A stretch of 64,000 bases of DNA, taken from Glandiceps talaboti. Taxonomy: Eukaryota > Hemichordata > Enteropneusta > Spengelidae. Each line of letters starts with the position of its first letter. Position 1 is the stretch's first letter. The position numbers and the translations under genes were made by a program. Shown one piece after another: positions 51,710 to 61,177 of the stretch. The notes under the pieces are model-generated. The model worked only from the letters and a program-made list of their open reading frames with translations. It searched no databases and was not told the origin of the DNA. The stretch is taken from NCBI RefSeq assembly GCF_964340395.1, contig NC_135556.1, positions 13,636,410-13,700,409 of the forward strand, written 5' to 3'.

Positions 51710-52469
51710 TATGGGAAGCCGTTCAGGCCAAAAGTATTTTTTTTATTTTAGCTATAGTATTTTATATTTTTCGTACTTACAAACTAATTTTAACCGTTTA
51801 TGTACTTTTATGCCATGTTCACATTATTTTAATTGAAATAAGTTTTCATTTATTTGAGAATATTGTTTCATTTTCCGTCAAACCAGAATTTTTTAAAGGA
51901 TTATGTATAATTGAAAGTCAAAATATATATATTTTTAAAGTTATTTTATTTTATTTTTTTAATTTAAAAAAAAAATAAAATTCTCTCAATTTAACTCATT
52001 TATTTGAGAATATTGTTTTATTTTTCATCAAACCAGAATTTTTTAAAGGATTATATATAATTGAAAGTCAAAATATATTTTTTGTTAAAGTTATTTTATT
52101 TTATTTTTTTAATTTAAAAAAAAAATTCAACTTTTTTTTTCTTCTCAATTGCCTGTCAGCAGACTCGGCCAAAAAAAAATTGAGAAGAAAAAAAAAGTTG
52201 AATTTTTTTTTTAAATTAAAAAAATAAAATAAAATAACTTTAACAAAAAATATATTTTGACTTTCAATTATATATAATCCTTTAAAAAGTTCTGGTTTGA
52301 CGAAAAATAAAACAATATTCTCAAATAAATGAAAACTTATTTCAATTAAAATAATGTGAACATGGAATAAAAAGTACATAAACGGTTAAAATTAGTTTGT
52401 AAGTACAAAAAATATAAAATACTACAGCTAAAAATAAAATAATACTTTTGGCCTGAACGGCTTCCCATA
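51710..52469. mobile_element. 760-bp hairpin transposon with TATGGGAAGCCG ends and TAAAAC target duplication
   Basis: The ends are exact inverted repeats for at least 29 bp (beginning TATGGGAAGCCGTTCAGGCC). The inverted arms continue through almost the whole element to a short loop at about 52151-52176 (CTGTCAGCAGACTCGG). The left arm holds an extra internal direct duplication (51845-51975 against 52005-52130). TAAAAC flanks both sides (51704-51709, 52470-52475). The matching position in segmental copy 1 (about 47017) is an empty site carrying one copy of the flank. It has no transposase and is AT-rich, so it is a non-autonomous hairpin element. Confidence 0.88.
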
Positions 52470-52671
52470 TAAAACAATCTACGTATATTATTTTGTTTTA
52501 TACTAAATTTCTTTTTCAACATCTGGTTTTCATAAAGATTTCAGATTTCATACTGTAGCCTTCCTATCCCTGCAAGGGTATATAGTGATGTTATACACCG
52601 ACTACTCCAGGTTTCCAAATATGTTAAAAATAGGAACAGAGTGCTTTAGGCAAGTTTTAAATGTGATTGAT

Positions 52672-52677
52672 TTTATT
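52672..52677 (-). promoter_or_regulatory. Candidate polyadenylation signal of the IFI44-like gene
   Basis: AATAAA on the minus strand about 90 nt after the stop at 52767. The orphan exon copy has the equivalent signal at 47200-47205. Confidence 0.6.
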
Positions 52678-52766
52678 GTCATTCCTGTTGAGTATTTTAG
52701 TGAGTTTTAACATACGAAACCATCAAACACGGAGTATAGTATGAGAAGAACGAGAAACGTCACATA

Positions 52767-55371
52767 TTAATGTTTAAAAACATTGCTACGTTTTATTTGT
52801 CTGCTCTTCAGCGAAAGTTCGCCATCCTCAAGGGCTTGCCTCAATAGTTGCAGTACTACAGTTCCGTCTGTATGCTTGAAAGCTTCCGGGTTATCTGTTT
52901 GGTAGTTAGTGATAAACCACACCTTAGGTTCTATAGTACTACACATCATTTTAACTTTCTTCACTACGTCATCTCTGTTCCCTGGGTCCATTTCATCGGT
53001 GAACGTGACTACTGGAAGTATCGTAATACCTATAAATAAATATGTATAATTATACACATTGTACAATGAAACCACTGTTGACATCAACCATACGTTATAT
53101 AGCTCTAACAGGAAAGTGTCCGAATTGGCTAGTTCACACTGTGTTGAAAGGTTGACTACTTTAGGTTAAAACTTAACTTATATATTTGCAAGAAAAAGTT
53201 TCAATAATTTAGTTCCTATATGGAAATAAGTTTAATATTAAGAATGAAATTTCGATATTAACAATAAGAATGAACGAAATGTGTGTGTTCATGGCTTGCT
53301 TTCACCTTTTTCCAATATTGTGTAGTGTTTCAAACTTTTGATGTATAATGTTCAAATGCTTTGAATTGTATGTTTTAATTCAGTCACATCAATTGCCATT
53401 ATATATTAAAATTGAAAAGTTTTATCCGGCATCTAGGAGTGATTGACAACATATTGAAAAGCTGAACTCCCACGAGAAGATCAGGATGCCAGCTCAAGTA
53501 GGAACATTTAACCCGTTAAAGACTGTCACCGATCCTTTAGATTGTACTTGCATATGATGCATACGGTATCATTACTTAAAGGGTTAATGAAGTTGCTTAA
53601 CACATATTACTGTGCTATTACAAAATTCATATAACTAGATACAAACTATTACCTATCTTGTGTAGGTAACTGTTCACAAACTTATTCTTCGCTATGTATG
53701 CTTTATTGTCAAGTCTTGCATCTGTTGCTTTCACGAACCACATCACCACATGCACTTGCTCAGATAATGGAGATTTAAGCAGATTGGAAATTGTACAATC
53801 ATCACCGGCATCTGTATCTATTTGTTAGAGGAAAGAGGAAAAAAGTATAATGTGTAAACACAAGACTTAGTATGCAATATAGAATTCGCACTTTCCGAAA
53901 CCTTTTCAAACCATTGAATTAGTTTTAACTAACAACACATGTCAGCAAGGGTAATATCACATTTTAGTGCCTGCACTCTTTACTATAATGTTGATAGTGC
54001 CCAATTGCAAAAGCAAGGCGAGGGGATCATCAACATTTTGGTAAAGAGTGTCAACCCGAGTGGAAATGTTATTAATTGTATTACACCATCCATCCATTCA
54101 TTCATTCATCCAATCATTCACATGGCCACCATTATTCATGGTCATTCATCATCGATAGAAAAGTTTCCCTTCCATGATGCATTTCCTAATTGTATAACCA
54201 TTGAATGTGGACATGATATTATTTGTACTAGCTTGAGTGACCTTACAGCTCATTTGTAATTCTATTTATTTAACTTCTGTACGAAATAAGCTTAAATTTG
54301 TGTTTCACTTCAGTGACCTTTTCATCGTGAGTGTGCAAAATTAGAAAAGAATCATTGTTGTGATATGCAGACGAGGTATGCATAGGTCGAAATAATTCCA
54401 AGGAGCAATAACAGTGATAAGGGTCAATAGTCTCTGCACGCGCGGGCAATTGTATAATTACCAATGACAGTTTCTGTAATAATACACAGATAAAATATTC
54501 CAGGCTTGTAATTAAATAAAACTTCCAAAAGCAGTAATATAAGACGAGAACCATTTAATCAAACACAAAACAGTGACTGAATTCTAACACCATTACAATA
54601 ACTTTTAAGGGAATGAAAGTGAAACATGGACTTTTGATATATATGTACACTTTCAAATTTAAACACCCATTGTGACATTGATGCAGTATTGTAGCTGTTT
54701 CGATATAATGGAAACAGAGTTTAAAACAAATTGCATACCTCTCCCTATTACATCTCCTTCTTTCACCTTACCACTGATGATTTTGAACAATTCGCGTTCT
54801 TCTTGATGTTCCATGCTCATGAATCCACGCGTGTCTATAATCCTAAAACCTGTATCGTGGAAAAATTCCTCCAGTATAATGGTGCCTATTTAAGAAAATA
54901 AGAAAAATTTCACTAATCTTCGCTAAAATTTTACACAGGGAACAAATTCGGTGCTTTGTAGGGATAGCTGTATTCTAACGTAGCATTATGATCTATGCAA
55001 ATTCCCCTAATGTGGTAACCCTGTACAATTCGTTAATTGATATATTGAAATTATAGGGGAAATTACAATGGGTTTCAAAAAAATAGATATATCAATCATA
55101 ATTTAAATATCGAAATTATCAACGCCTTACCCTCTGCACCAGATGATTGAATGACAGCCATCCCATGTGGATCGTCAAGTAGGCATTTATACACGGTATT
55201 TATAAAACTTGATTTACCCGATCCCGTAAAACCAAACATTCCGATTCGAATTACCATATCATCCATTTCGCCCTTCCTGGCTGCATCGAATGATTGTTCA
55301 TTTTCTGCTCTTAGAATGTTTCCTGCCTTGTAGTTCATAAGCTCGTGTTTCAGTTTGTCCCATTCCGCCAT
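52767..55371 (-). CDS. IFI44-like P-loop GTPase, complete, four exons
   Basis: Exons in coding order: 55131-55371, 54739-54885, 53653-53811, 52767-53029. The sum is 810 nt, or 269 residues, with matching phases and GT/AG sites. Walker A (G1) is GFTGSGKS at 47-54, preceded by the hydrophobic strand VIRIGMF. The G3-type DTRG is at 98-101 after RII. A G4-like block is TFTD at 191-194, where the usual (N/T)KxD lysine is absent. The C-terminal domain (about 195-269) is charged and helical. The overall layout fits the interferon-induced protein 44 type of TRAFAC-related GTPase, a family linked to innate immunity; the role here is inference. The ATG at 55371 lies 7 bp from an inverted-repeat element. 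Alternative: another small immune GTPase family. The GTPase fold itself is clear. Confidence 0.8.
53939..54259 (+). other. Open frame in an IFI44-like intron, probably not a gene
   Basis: A 106-codon plus-strand frame inside the intron between exons 2 and 3. It contains a CATT low-complexity run coding HSFIHP-like residues. No known domain, splice context or initiation context was seen. Probably accidental. Confidence 0.2.
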
Positions 55372-55378
55372 GTTATAA

Positions 55379-55564
55379 GTACAATAGCGAACCTAGGTGA
55401 AACGGCGAGTACTGAGTTAGAAAGACGCAATTGACAACCTCGTTCTGGCTACACGTTATAGACGCAATGTGACACAGATCAATTTATCAACCATAGGCTG
55501 ACCTTTGACCAAAGTGTGTATAGTAAAGTGAGACTCGCCATTTCACCTAGGTTCGCTATTGTAC
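55379..55564. mobile_element. 186-bp MITE with TAA target duplication abutting the IFI44-like start codon
   Basis: Ends of about 33 bp are inverted repeats: GTACAATAGCGAACCTAGGT at 55379 and its exact reverse complement ending at 55564. The arms continue as GAAACGGCGAGT/ACTCGCCATTTC with a mismatch or two. TAA flanks both sides (55376-55378, 55565-55567). The gene on the minus strand starts at 55371, so the element must supply the 5' UTR and perhaps the promoter, unless an unseen upstream exon exists. Confidence 0.8.
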
Positions 55565-56004
55565 TAAACATGGCACATATGGGACAAACAGAAACATGAG
55601 CTTCTGAAGGCATGAAACATTTGTTGGATTCGTTGCTGTAACACATTTGCGCATGTGATGGATGAACATATTAAAATGGTACTCTACGATTGATTGTTAA
55701 GAAATCAGGACAACAACATATATGTTTCCAGTTACAGTACTTTTAGTTATAATATGAAAGTAAGGAACCACATGCTGTCATGCAGGATCTCTCTTGAAAA
55801 TAGAGCTTGATGCCCAAAAGGATTGAACTATGAACTTGAGTAGATGAGGTTAACACAAAATATCAATTTACTCTTTGCAAACGTTTAGTAGAGGCAATTC
55901 TGTTAACTCAATTAAGAATACACCGGAACACTACTTTTGTTGAGCACATTTGGACATTGTATGCACTCACAAAAACCTTAAACCATGTACACAACATATC
56001 TTAG

Positions 56005-56358
56005 TAAGGCCTAGAAAAAAGAAGTCTTTTGTTCCGGTTACCTGACCCCACCTAGTTTTTCACTGTCGACCCTAAGCCTTTTTTACATGTTCGAGAAAAA
56101 AGTCTCGCCGGACGCAGAAATTGACTTTGACTAATAAAAAGACAATAGAAAACTGTTCTTCCTGTCTGTAATGGCTGTACATAAGATGCGAAGAAACACA
56201 GGGCCCATTTGGAAAAGACAAACTACCTGACCCCCCCCCCCCACACACACACACACGCACACCTGAAAAATATACAATGCAATAAAATAAATCTACCTAC
56301 CCCACCTATTCTGAAATTGAGTATAATCGAAACCGAACAATATTTTTTATTCAGCCTA
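56005..56358 (-). mobile_element. Copy 3 of the AGGCCTA-ended MITE family
   Basis: Read on the minus strand it begins TAGGCTGAATAAAAAATATT and runs GATTATACTCAATTTCAGAA, GGTGGGGTAGGTAG, a GT/G tract, TCAGGTAGTTTGTCTTTTCC, CAGCCATTACAGACAGGAAG, AAAACTAGGTGGGGTCAGG, and ends TTTTTTCTAGGCCTTA. It is the most complete copy and best shows the roughly 30-bp terminal inverted repeat (AGGC..AAAAAA..TTGTTC.GGTT). Confidence 0.75.
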
Positions 56359-57649
56359 ATTATAGTCTGGGACCCAAAACCCAATTTCTGAGCAGACCCT
56401 GCATGCCGTCCATGCTACGTGTTTATTTTTTACCTATTATTTATCCTTAATACTGTTGTATTACGAATTCGATTGATGCAACTGTTACATCCTTGAGATA
56501 TTGAAGATGGCGGCCAATATGTCTGCCATATATGGCTTGTCAGTCCACAGCTAATATGACACACATCCACTCACTCACTTCACTCAGATGGTAAACAAAG
56601 AACTCCAACATTTGATGTTAAATTAGGAACGAGAACACAATACAACATTGCATTTTTGTTTATTATACCAGATTAGATATCCCACAGTGCTGATATCCGG
56701 AAGACTTTACTTAAAACTCCACTGGTGACATGTACACTAAATTAAACATCAAAGAGTGAAAGATTACACTGTGGTCAATAGAGAAACTTGCTGCTAGTAG
56801 GTAGTTACAACACAGCTTGAGACAGGCTAAGAGATACAGTTGGTAGAAAATCGTTGTATGTATGTATGTAGAGATCATTAAACATATGTATTAATTTTAT
56901 ATGTATCTAAACTGTTTCCCCGCACTTACAGCTGCGATGGCCATCAGTAGAACAATCTAAAATCATTAAAACCATTATGGTAACTAAAACTAGAATTTAG
57001 TGATATCTCTACTTGCTAACTCCAGGAATTTCTCCTGTTTATGGGTATAATGAACTCATCGCAATCAAACCTGATCCTTTTCATGGTCACCAAAAAGATG
57101 CTATTACAAAGAATATGCAATACCTCTTTCTCTAAAACCAAATGCATTGGTTAATTTATATTGTCGACCAGTTTCTGGATTCAATGAATCCATTTCAGGT
57201 ATTACTACTACATTTGTAACTAAACTCAAAGGCGTGTGCAAATCGTGCCGACCTCAATAATTACTCTATCGTTGCACTACTCAGACCTTAATTGTTTGTA
57301 TGTTCAGCCAGACTCATCGATAAAGCCGTATTTTGTCGCATTCTCGCAGTTTTCATTCACAACGAGTCACATCAAAGTTCACGGTACATGATGAGTCTCG
57401 TCCATTAAAATAAAAACACACTTGTTGGAATACATTACATCTGTACATGTTCCCATGCATACGGCAAATGTTTAACCTTGGACAACCGAAAATATGCGCA
57501 AATGGTGTTGTAGCAAAACTGTCAAAATGTTTATCCACATGGTGAGCCATGTTAGGTATAGGTATTCATTTACTGAATAACTATCTAGTTGCCTATCCAA
57601 CCCTGTTGTTACCTTTGCAATATATTTTGATTGCTCGTATTATCTTTGT

Positions 57650-58030
57650 AATATACATGATCATTTGTTTGTTGCTATAGGCACGTTGCTCGGTATATTT
57701 GCCTACATTTTTTGAATGTTTATTCACTTGACTAAGAATCCCTGTTGTTATGTTTGTGAAATAGACCACCGTTTGGCTGTTGCTATGGGCATGTTCATGG
57801 TTACTAGGGATATTTGCATATTTTTTGAGGGTTTACCCACTTGCCTACCAGATGTTATTTGACCAAAATATACTGCCATTTGGTTGTTGCTAGGGGCGTG
57901 GTCATGGTTACTAGGGATATTTGCATATTTTTTTGAGTTTACCCACTTGCCTACCAGATGTTATTTGACCAAAATATACTGCCATTTCGTTGTTGCTAAG
58001 GGCGTGGTCATGGTTGCTAGGCCAAGTGTG
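57650..58030. repeat. Tandem repeat of about 108 bp, four copies
   Basis: Units start near 57658, 57765, 57873 and 57981, each with TTTGxTTGTTGCTAxGGGC and GTGGTCATGGTTACTAGGG or diverged forms. The last two units are nearly identical and the first is the most diverged, so the array has probably grown at its right-hand end. Confidence 0.85.
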
Positions 58031-58543
58031 TCAAAATGTTTTGAAGTAAGTCTACATAATATAAACACTTCTAGAAACATCAGACTGTTTCAGTCTCATT
58101 GAGCAAGTACTTTTTGAGTTATAAAGTTTTGACCAAAATTCACATTTTTACACCTAATTTGCATATACTAATGAGATCATTATATGTTTAATATTCTTCA
58201 TTTATACACCCCTAGATGCATCCCTATAAAATTTCAGCCCAATCTGCTGAGTAGTTTTGGAATTAAAGATTGCTCAAAAAGACACATTTTAGCCCTAATT
58301 TGCATATTACTAATGGAATCATCATGTCATTAACAAATCTTAATTTACATGCCCCCAAGAACGTCCCCACCAAATTCCAGGCCAGTCTGCCAAACAGTTT
58401 TGGAGTTTAAGATTTATGACTAAAAATATCATTTCTTGACCCAAAATGCACATCTCTGATGCGATCATTTACATTTAAACAATTTCCCATCGAGACGCGC
58501 TAAGTAATGTTCCCACCACCTGGCGGTTTTTAACCTTAAGTCG

Positions 58544-58583
<40 letters not shown>

Positions 58584-58660
58584 CAGACAGACAGACATTT
58601 CATCATGCCTATAGCACTACTGAACCTAGTTCAGTTGTGCTAAAAAATACACCAAACCTT
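58031..58660 (+). mobile_element. Dispersed repeat with LINE/SINE-like end (CA run, GACA run, GAACCTAGTTCAG)
   Basis: Two diverged tandem blocks of CCTAATTTGCATATxACTAA followed by TTTCAGCCCAATCTGCTGAG, then a (CA)n tract (58548-58577), GACAGACAGACA and TAGCACTACTGAACCTAGTT. It looks like the tail of a repetitive element. Exact family and ends not established. Confidence 0.45.
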
Positions 58661-58984
58661 AACACACAGAGATCGATGCACTCTCAATCGCACCGTGGAT
58701 CGATGCACAATCAATCGCACCGTGGATCACACAAGAATAAGCTTGAACTTGGACAAATATCTTGGCGATTAAAATTCAACTCTGATTGATATTTATGACG
58801 TGATAATCAAACAAAGCGAGAACACTAAATCACAAATGTTTTCAACAATAGAACTTCGGGACAGTTCAAATTTGGTTGCAAACTTTTCACTGTGACTTAA
58901 CTATAATAGAATCGCTACTATCTCATAGATGACGACGGCATATGGTGGACGATACGGTGATGTTTCAGCGTTAACGTTAACCTT

Positions 58985-59554
58985 GACATGTGCAATTATT
59001 TAAAGTTGCACCTCCAAAAACACCACCAGTTTCGGTGGCCAGACAACTGCATCAACTTCGTTGGGCATGGGCATAGGGGTACCCCACTCGATCGTGCAGG
59101 CGGCGTACCATTGATCGTAGTCCGCGGCCGCTATGGTTTGTCTTCGTCTACCTTCGATGTCAGCTTTTTTGCACTTTGTGCTGATGAGAGAGTCGAGTTT
59201 GTTCACACCCATTGGCTGACTTGTACCAAATGGTTGTATGCAGTTTGTAGTTGATAAAAAAGGTAGAACGCAGAACAGCTGGTGAGATGTGTAGAGCTAG
59301 AGGGGCAGTGGGATCTGTACCGCAAATACGCATAGACAGGACAACCATTGTGGTGGGTGCTAACAGCAAAACCTTTCGGTGGGTAGCCCCGCGGTTGTCC
59401 GCACTCTTTTCTCGATGATCTCTTTCTCGTTAAACTCCAAATTACTCGGCACCATCTACAGTACACTTCAATGTGACATCTTCCCATATCATCTGCCTAC
59501 TCTCCTGACAACCACGGATGCCGAAGTGCTTTTGGTTGTTTAACCGACGACGGC

Positions 59555-59587
<33 letters not shown>

Positions 59588-59930
59588 CGCTGCTGGTGAA
59601 AGGTGCCCGATAACACCTGACTCTTAAAGACGATTTTCTTCGCGTTTCGCTTTGTTGCCACGTCCCTCTTTTCGTAGTTGTGACCGCTTTGGTTGTAGAA
59701 TCTTCCGTGAACTGGTAAATTCTTTTCCTCGGATGATTGATAACTTATGGCCCTGTTCATTCGGGTACGTAAGATCAATATTTCGTTGATAAGTTGTGAT
59801 GGTGTCTGGTTCGCATTCGGACCCTGACACTGGCGAAAAAACTATCTAGATAGTAGTTGAGCGTCTCTGCTGGAATCTCATGGATTTGCCTTATTTCTGA
59901 TGGTCTCATTGCCCTCATACATTTGTAGAA
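58985..59930 (-). pseudogene. Broken Crypton/KIAA1958-type tyrosine-recombinase domain
   Basis: Minus-strand fragments in changing frames follow the order of the DUF3504/Crypton-derived domain found in KIAA1958, QRICH1 and ZMYM proteins. EIRQIHEIPAETLNYYLDSF is at about 59840-59900. SECEPDTITTYQRNID is near 59780-59825. KRSQLRKEGRGNKAKREE precedes a stop near 59625. QKHFGIRGCQ and MIWEDVTLK lie near 59470-59525. EFNEKEIIEKRVRTTAG lies near 59395-59445. PMGVNKLDSLISTKCKKADI lies near 59150-59215. At least two frameshifts and several stops interrupt it, and a (CAA)n expansion sits at 59554-59588. It is GC-richer than its surroundings. An intact family member would be a DNA-cutting recombinase or a domesticated derivative; this copy is dead unless heavily spliced. 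Confidence 0.7.
59554..59588. repeat. (CAA)n microsatellite inside the recombinase relic
   Basis: About 11 CAA triplets. On the minus strand they sit between the KRSQLRKEG and KHFGIRG blocks of the Crypton-type pseudogene. Confidence 0.95.
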
Positions 59931-60009
59931 TTAATTTACTGCAGAAATTGTAGATCGCACCGTGTTCTTCTTTAAATTTAATTTCGATGTTATTCAATAA
60001 GTTCCTGTT

Positions 60010-61177
60010 TCACGGCCTCGCTAGTATGTAGCGTTTGTTTGCAAGGGCACGGACGGCGAACGGCGTTTGGCAAGGGATCGGCTAGAACGTCTGAAAAAAA
60101 ATCCATACCCGTTACTCCCAACCAATGATCAGCAGCTAATCTGAACAGTTCGTTTATGTCTTCATCCATGCTTTCTCCTGAGATTTTGCTTCATTCAGGA
60201 CTGAGCGTTTAGGACAATAATGATTCTGAGTTTGCCAATTGTAATGATATTTGTGCAAATGTTCATGATTATTTTTTTGACAGGGAGTTGATGGACGTGG
60301 CTGACGAACAAAAATCAGAACAATATGCATTTTTGTATTTGTCTCCATTACCACCAAAAAAAGATTCTAAGACAATCGCGCTATTACTTTATGTCTACAT
60401 AATCATAAAAAATTAGTTATGAAAATATGCCAATCTAGAGACAATAATTATACACTTTATTTATTAACGAAGATAAAACATTACATCAAACTTTGAATGG
60501 AAATCAGAAAACGGGTACAGTACACATACATACATGTATAATGTTAATGCAGATGACTGAAAACGCAAAACTATTATTGGAATTTATCAAAGTTCATGAT
60601 CATTTGAATTTTTGCCTAAGGAAGATCTTTTCATCATTGATAATACTTTACGTGTACCGTTGTTATAAGTGACTGTATATACTAATTGGGTGTATAGGTG
60701 TTTTATTTGAGTTGTAATTGTTCATCTGAATATGCTAAACTGTGAGCACGCGTAAGAATTTAGAATTGTACCAGGTCTTGAGCAAATCATCACAGACCGC
60801 GGACCATGTCTTGTACCCCTGAAATGTTGTAGGTTGTATTAAAGTGAGTCTTAGGTTTAGAAGTTTGGTTTTAGTCAAAACAAATATGAATACAGAAAGG
60901 TGTATTCATTGGGGAATTGTACTTAACTCTGCACATACAATGAAACAAAACATAATGCTACGATGCAATCAGTATTCAGTCAATCTTGATTTGTTTTGAT
61001 ATGAACGCCCCAGTCATATATATACCCACACATGTAGAAGCTAAAATGTATTTCATATATTTGATTGTTTTCAATATTTTCATTTGCAATTGTTTAGACA
61101 AATATTACAAATAATCAATCATAACAATAATGGATCACAAAGAGATCGCAATACTTTCGCATACGGTATAATTTTAG
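60010..61177. other. Spacer and probable 3' UTR of the second IFI44-like gene
   Basis: A short minus-strand frame (60008-60172, beginning MDEDINELFRLAADHW) could be a first coding part of the recombinase relic or chance; no support was found. A minus-strand AATAAA at 60703-60708, about 470 nt after the stop at 61178, is a candidate polyadenylation signal. Confidence 0.35.

Larger units (their letters stand above)
50165..53175. repeat. Segmental duplication, copy 2
   Basis: Collinear with 45750-47745, but longer because of the 760-bp hairpin insertion at 51710-52469, a small internal duplication (AGAAAGGGTCTATTGTTCAA repeated at about 50820 and 50868) and a longer CTGT tract. It includes the last exon of the complete IFI44-like gene. 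Confidence 0.85.
55568..58984. other. Intergenic region upstream of the complete IFI44-like gene; no gene seen
   Basis: Contains MITE copy 3 (56005-56358), a C-run/CA tract at about 56230-56258, the ~108-bp tandem repeat at 57650-58030 and a dispersed repeat at 58030-58660. No exon was recognised. Confidence 0.5.

Noticed and set aside
57650-58030. CRISPR-like array
   Set aside because: Units are contiguous with no unique spacers, they diverge gradually, and the genome is eukaryotic.
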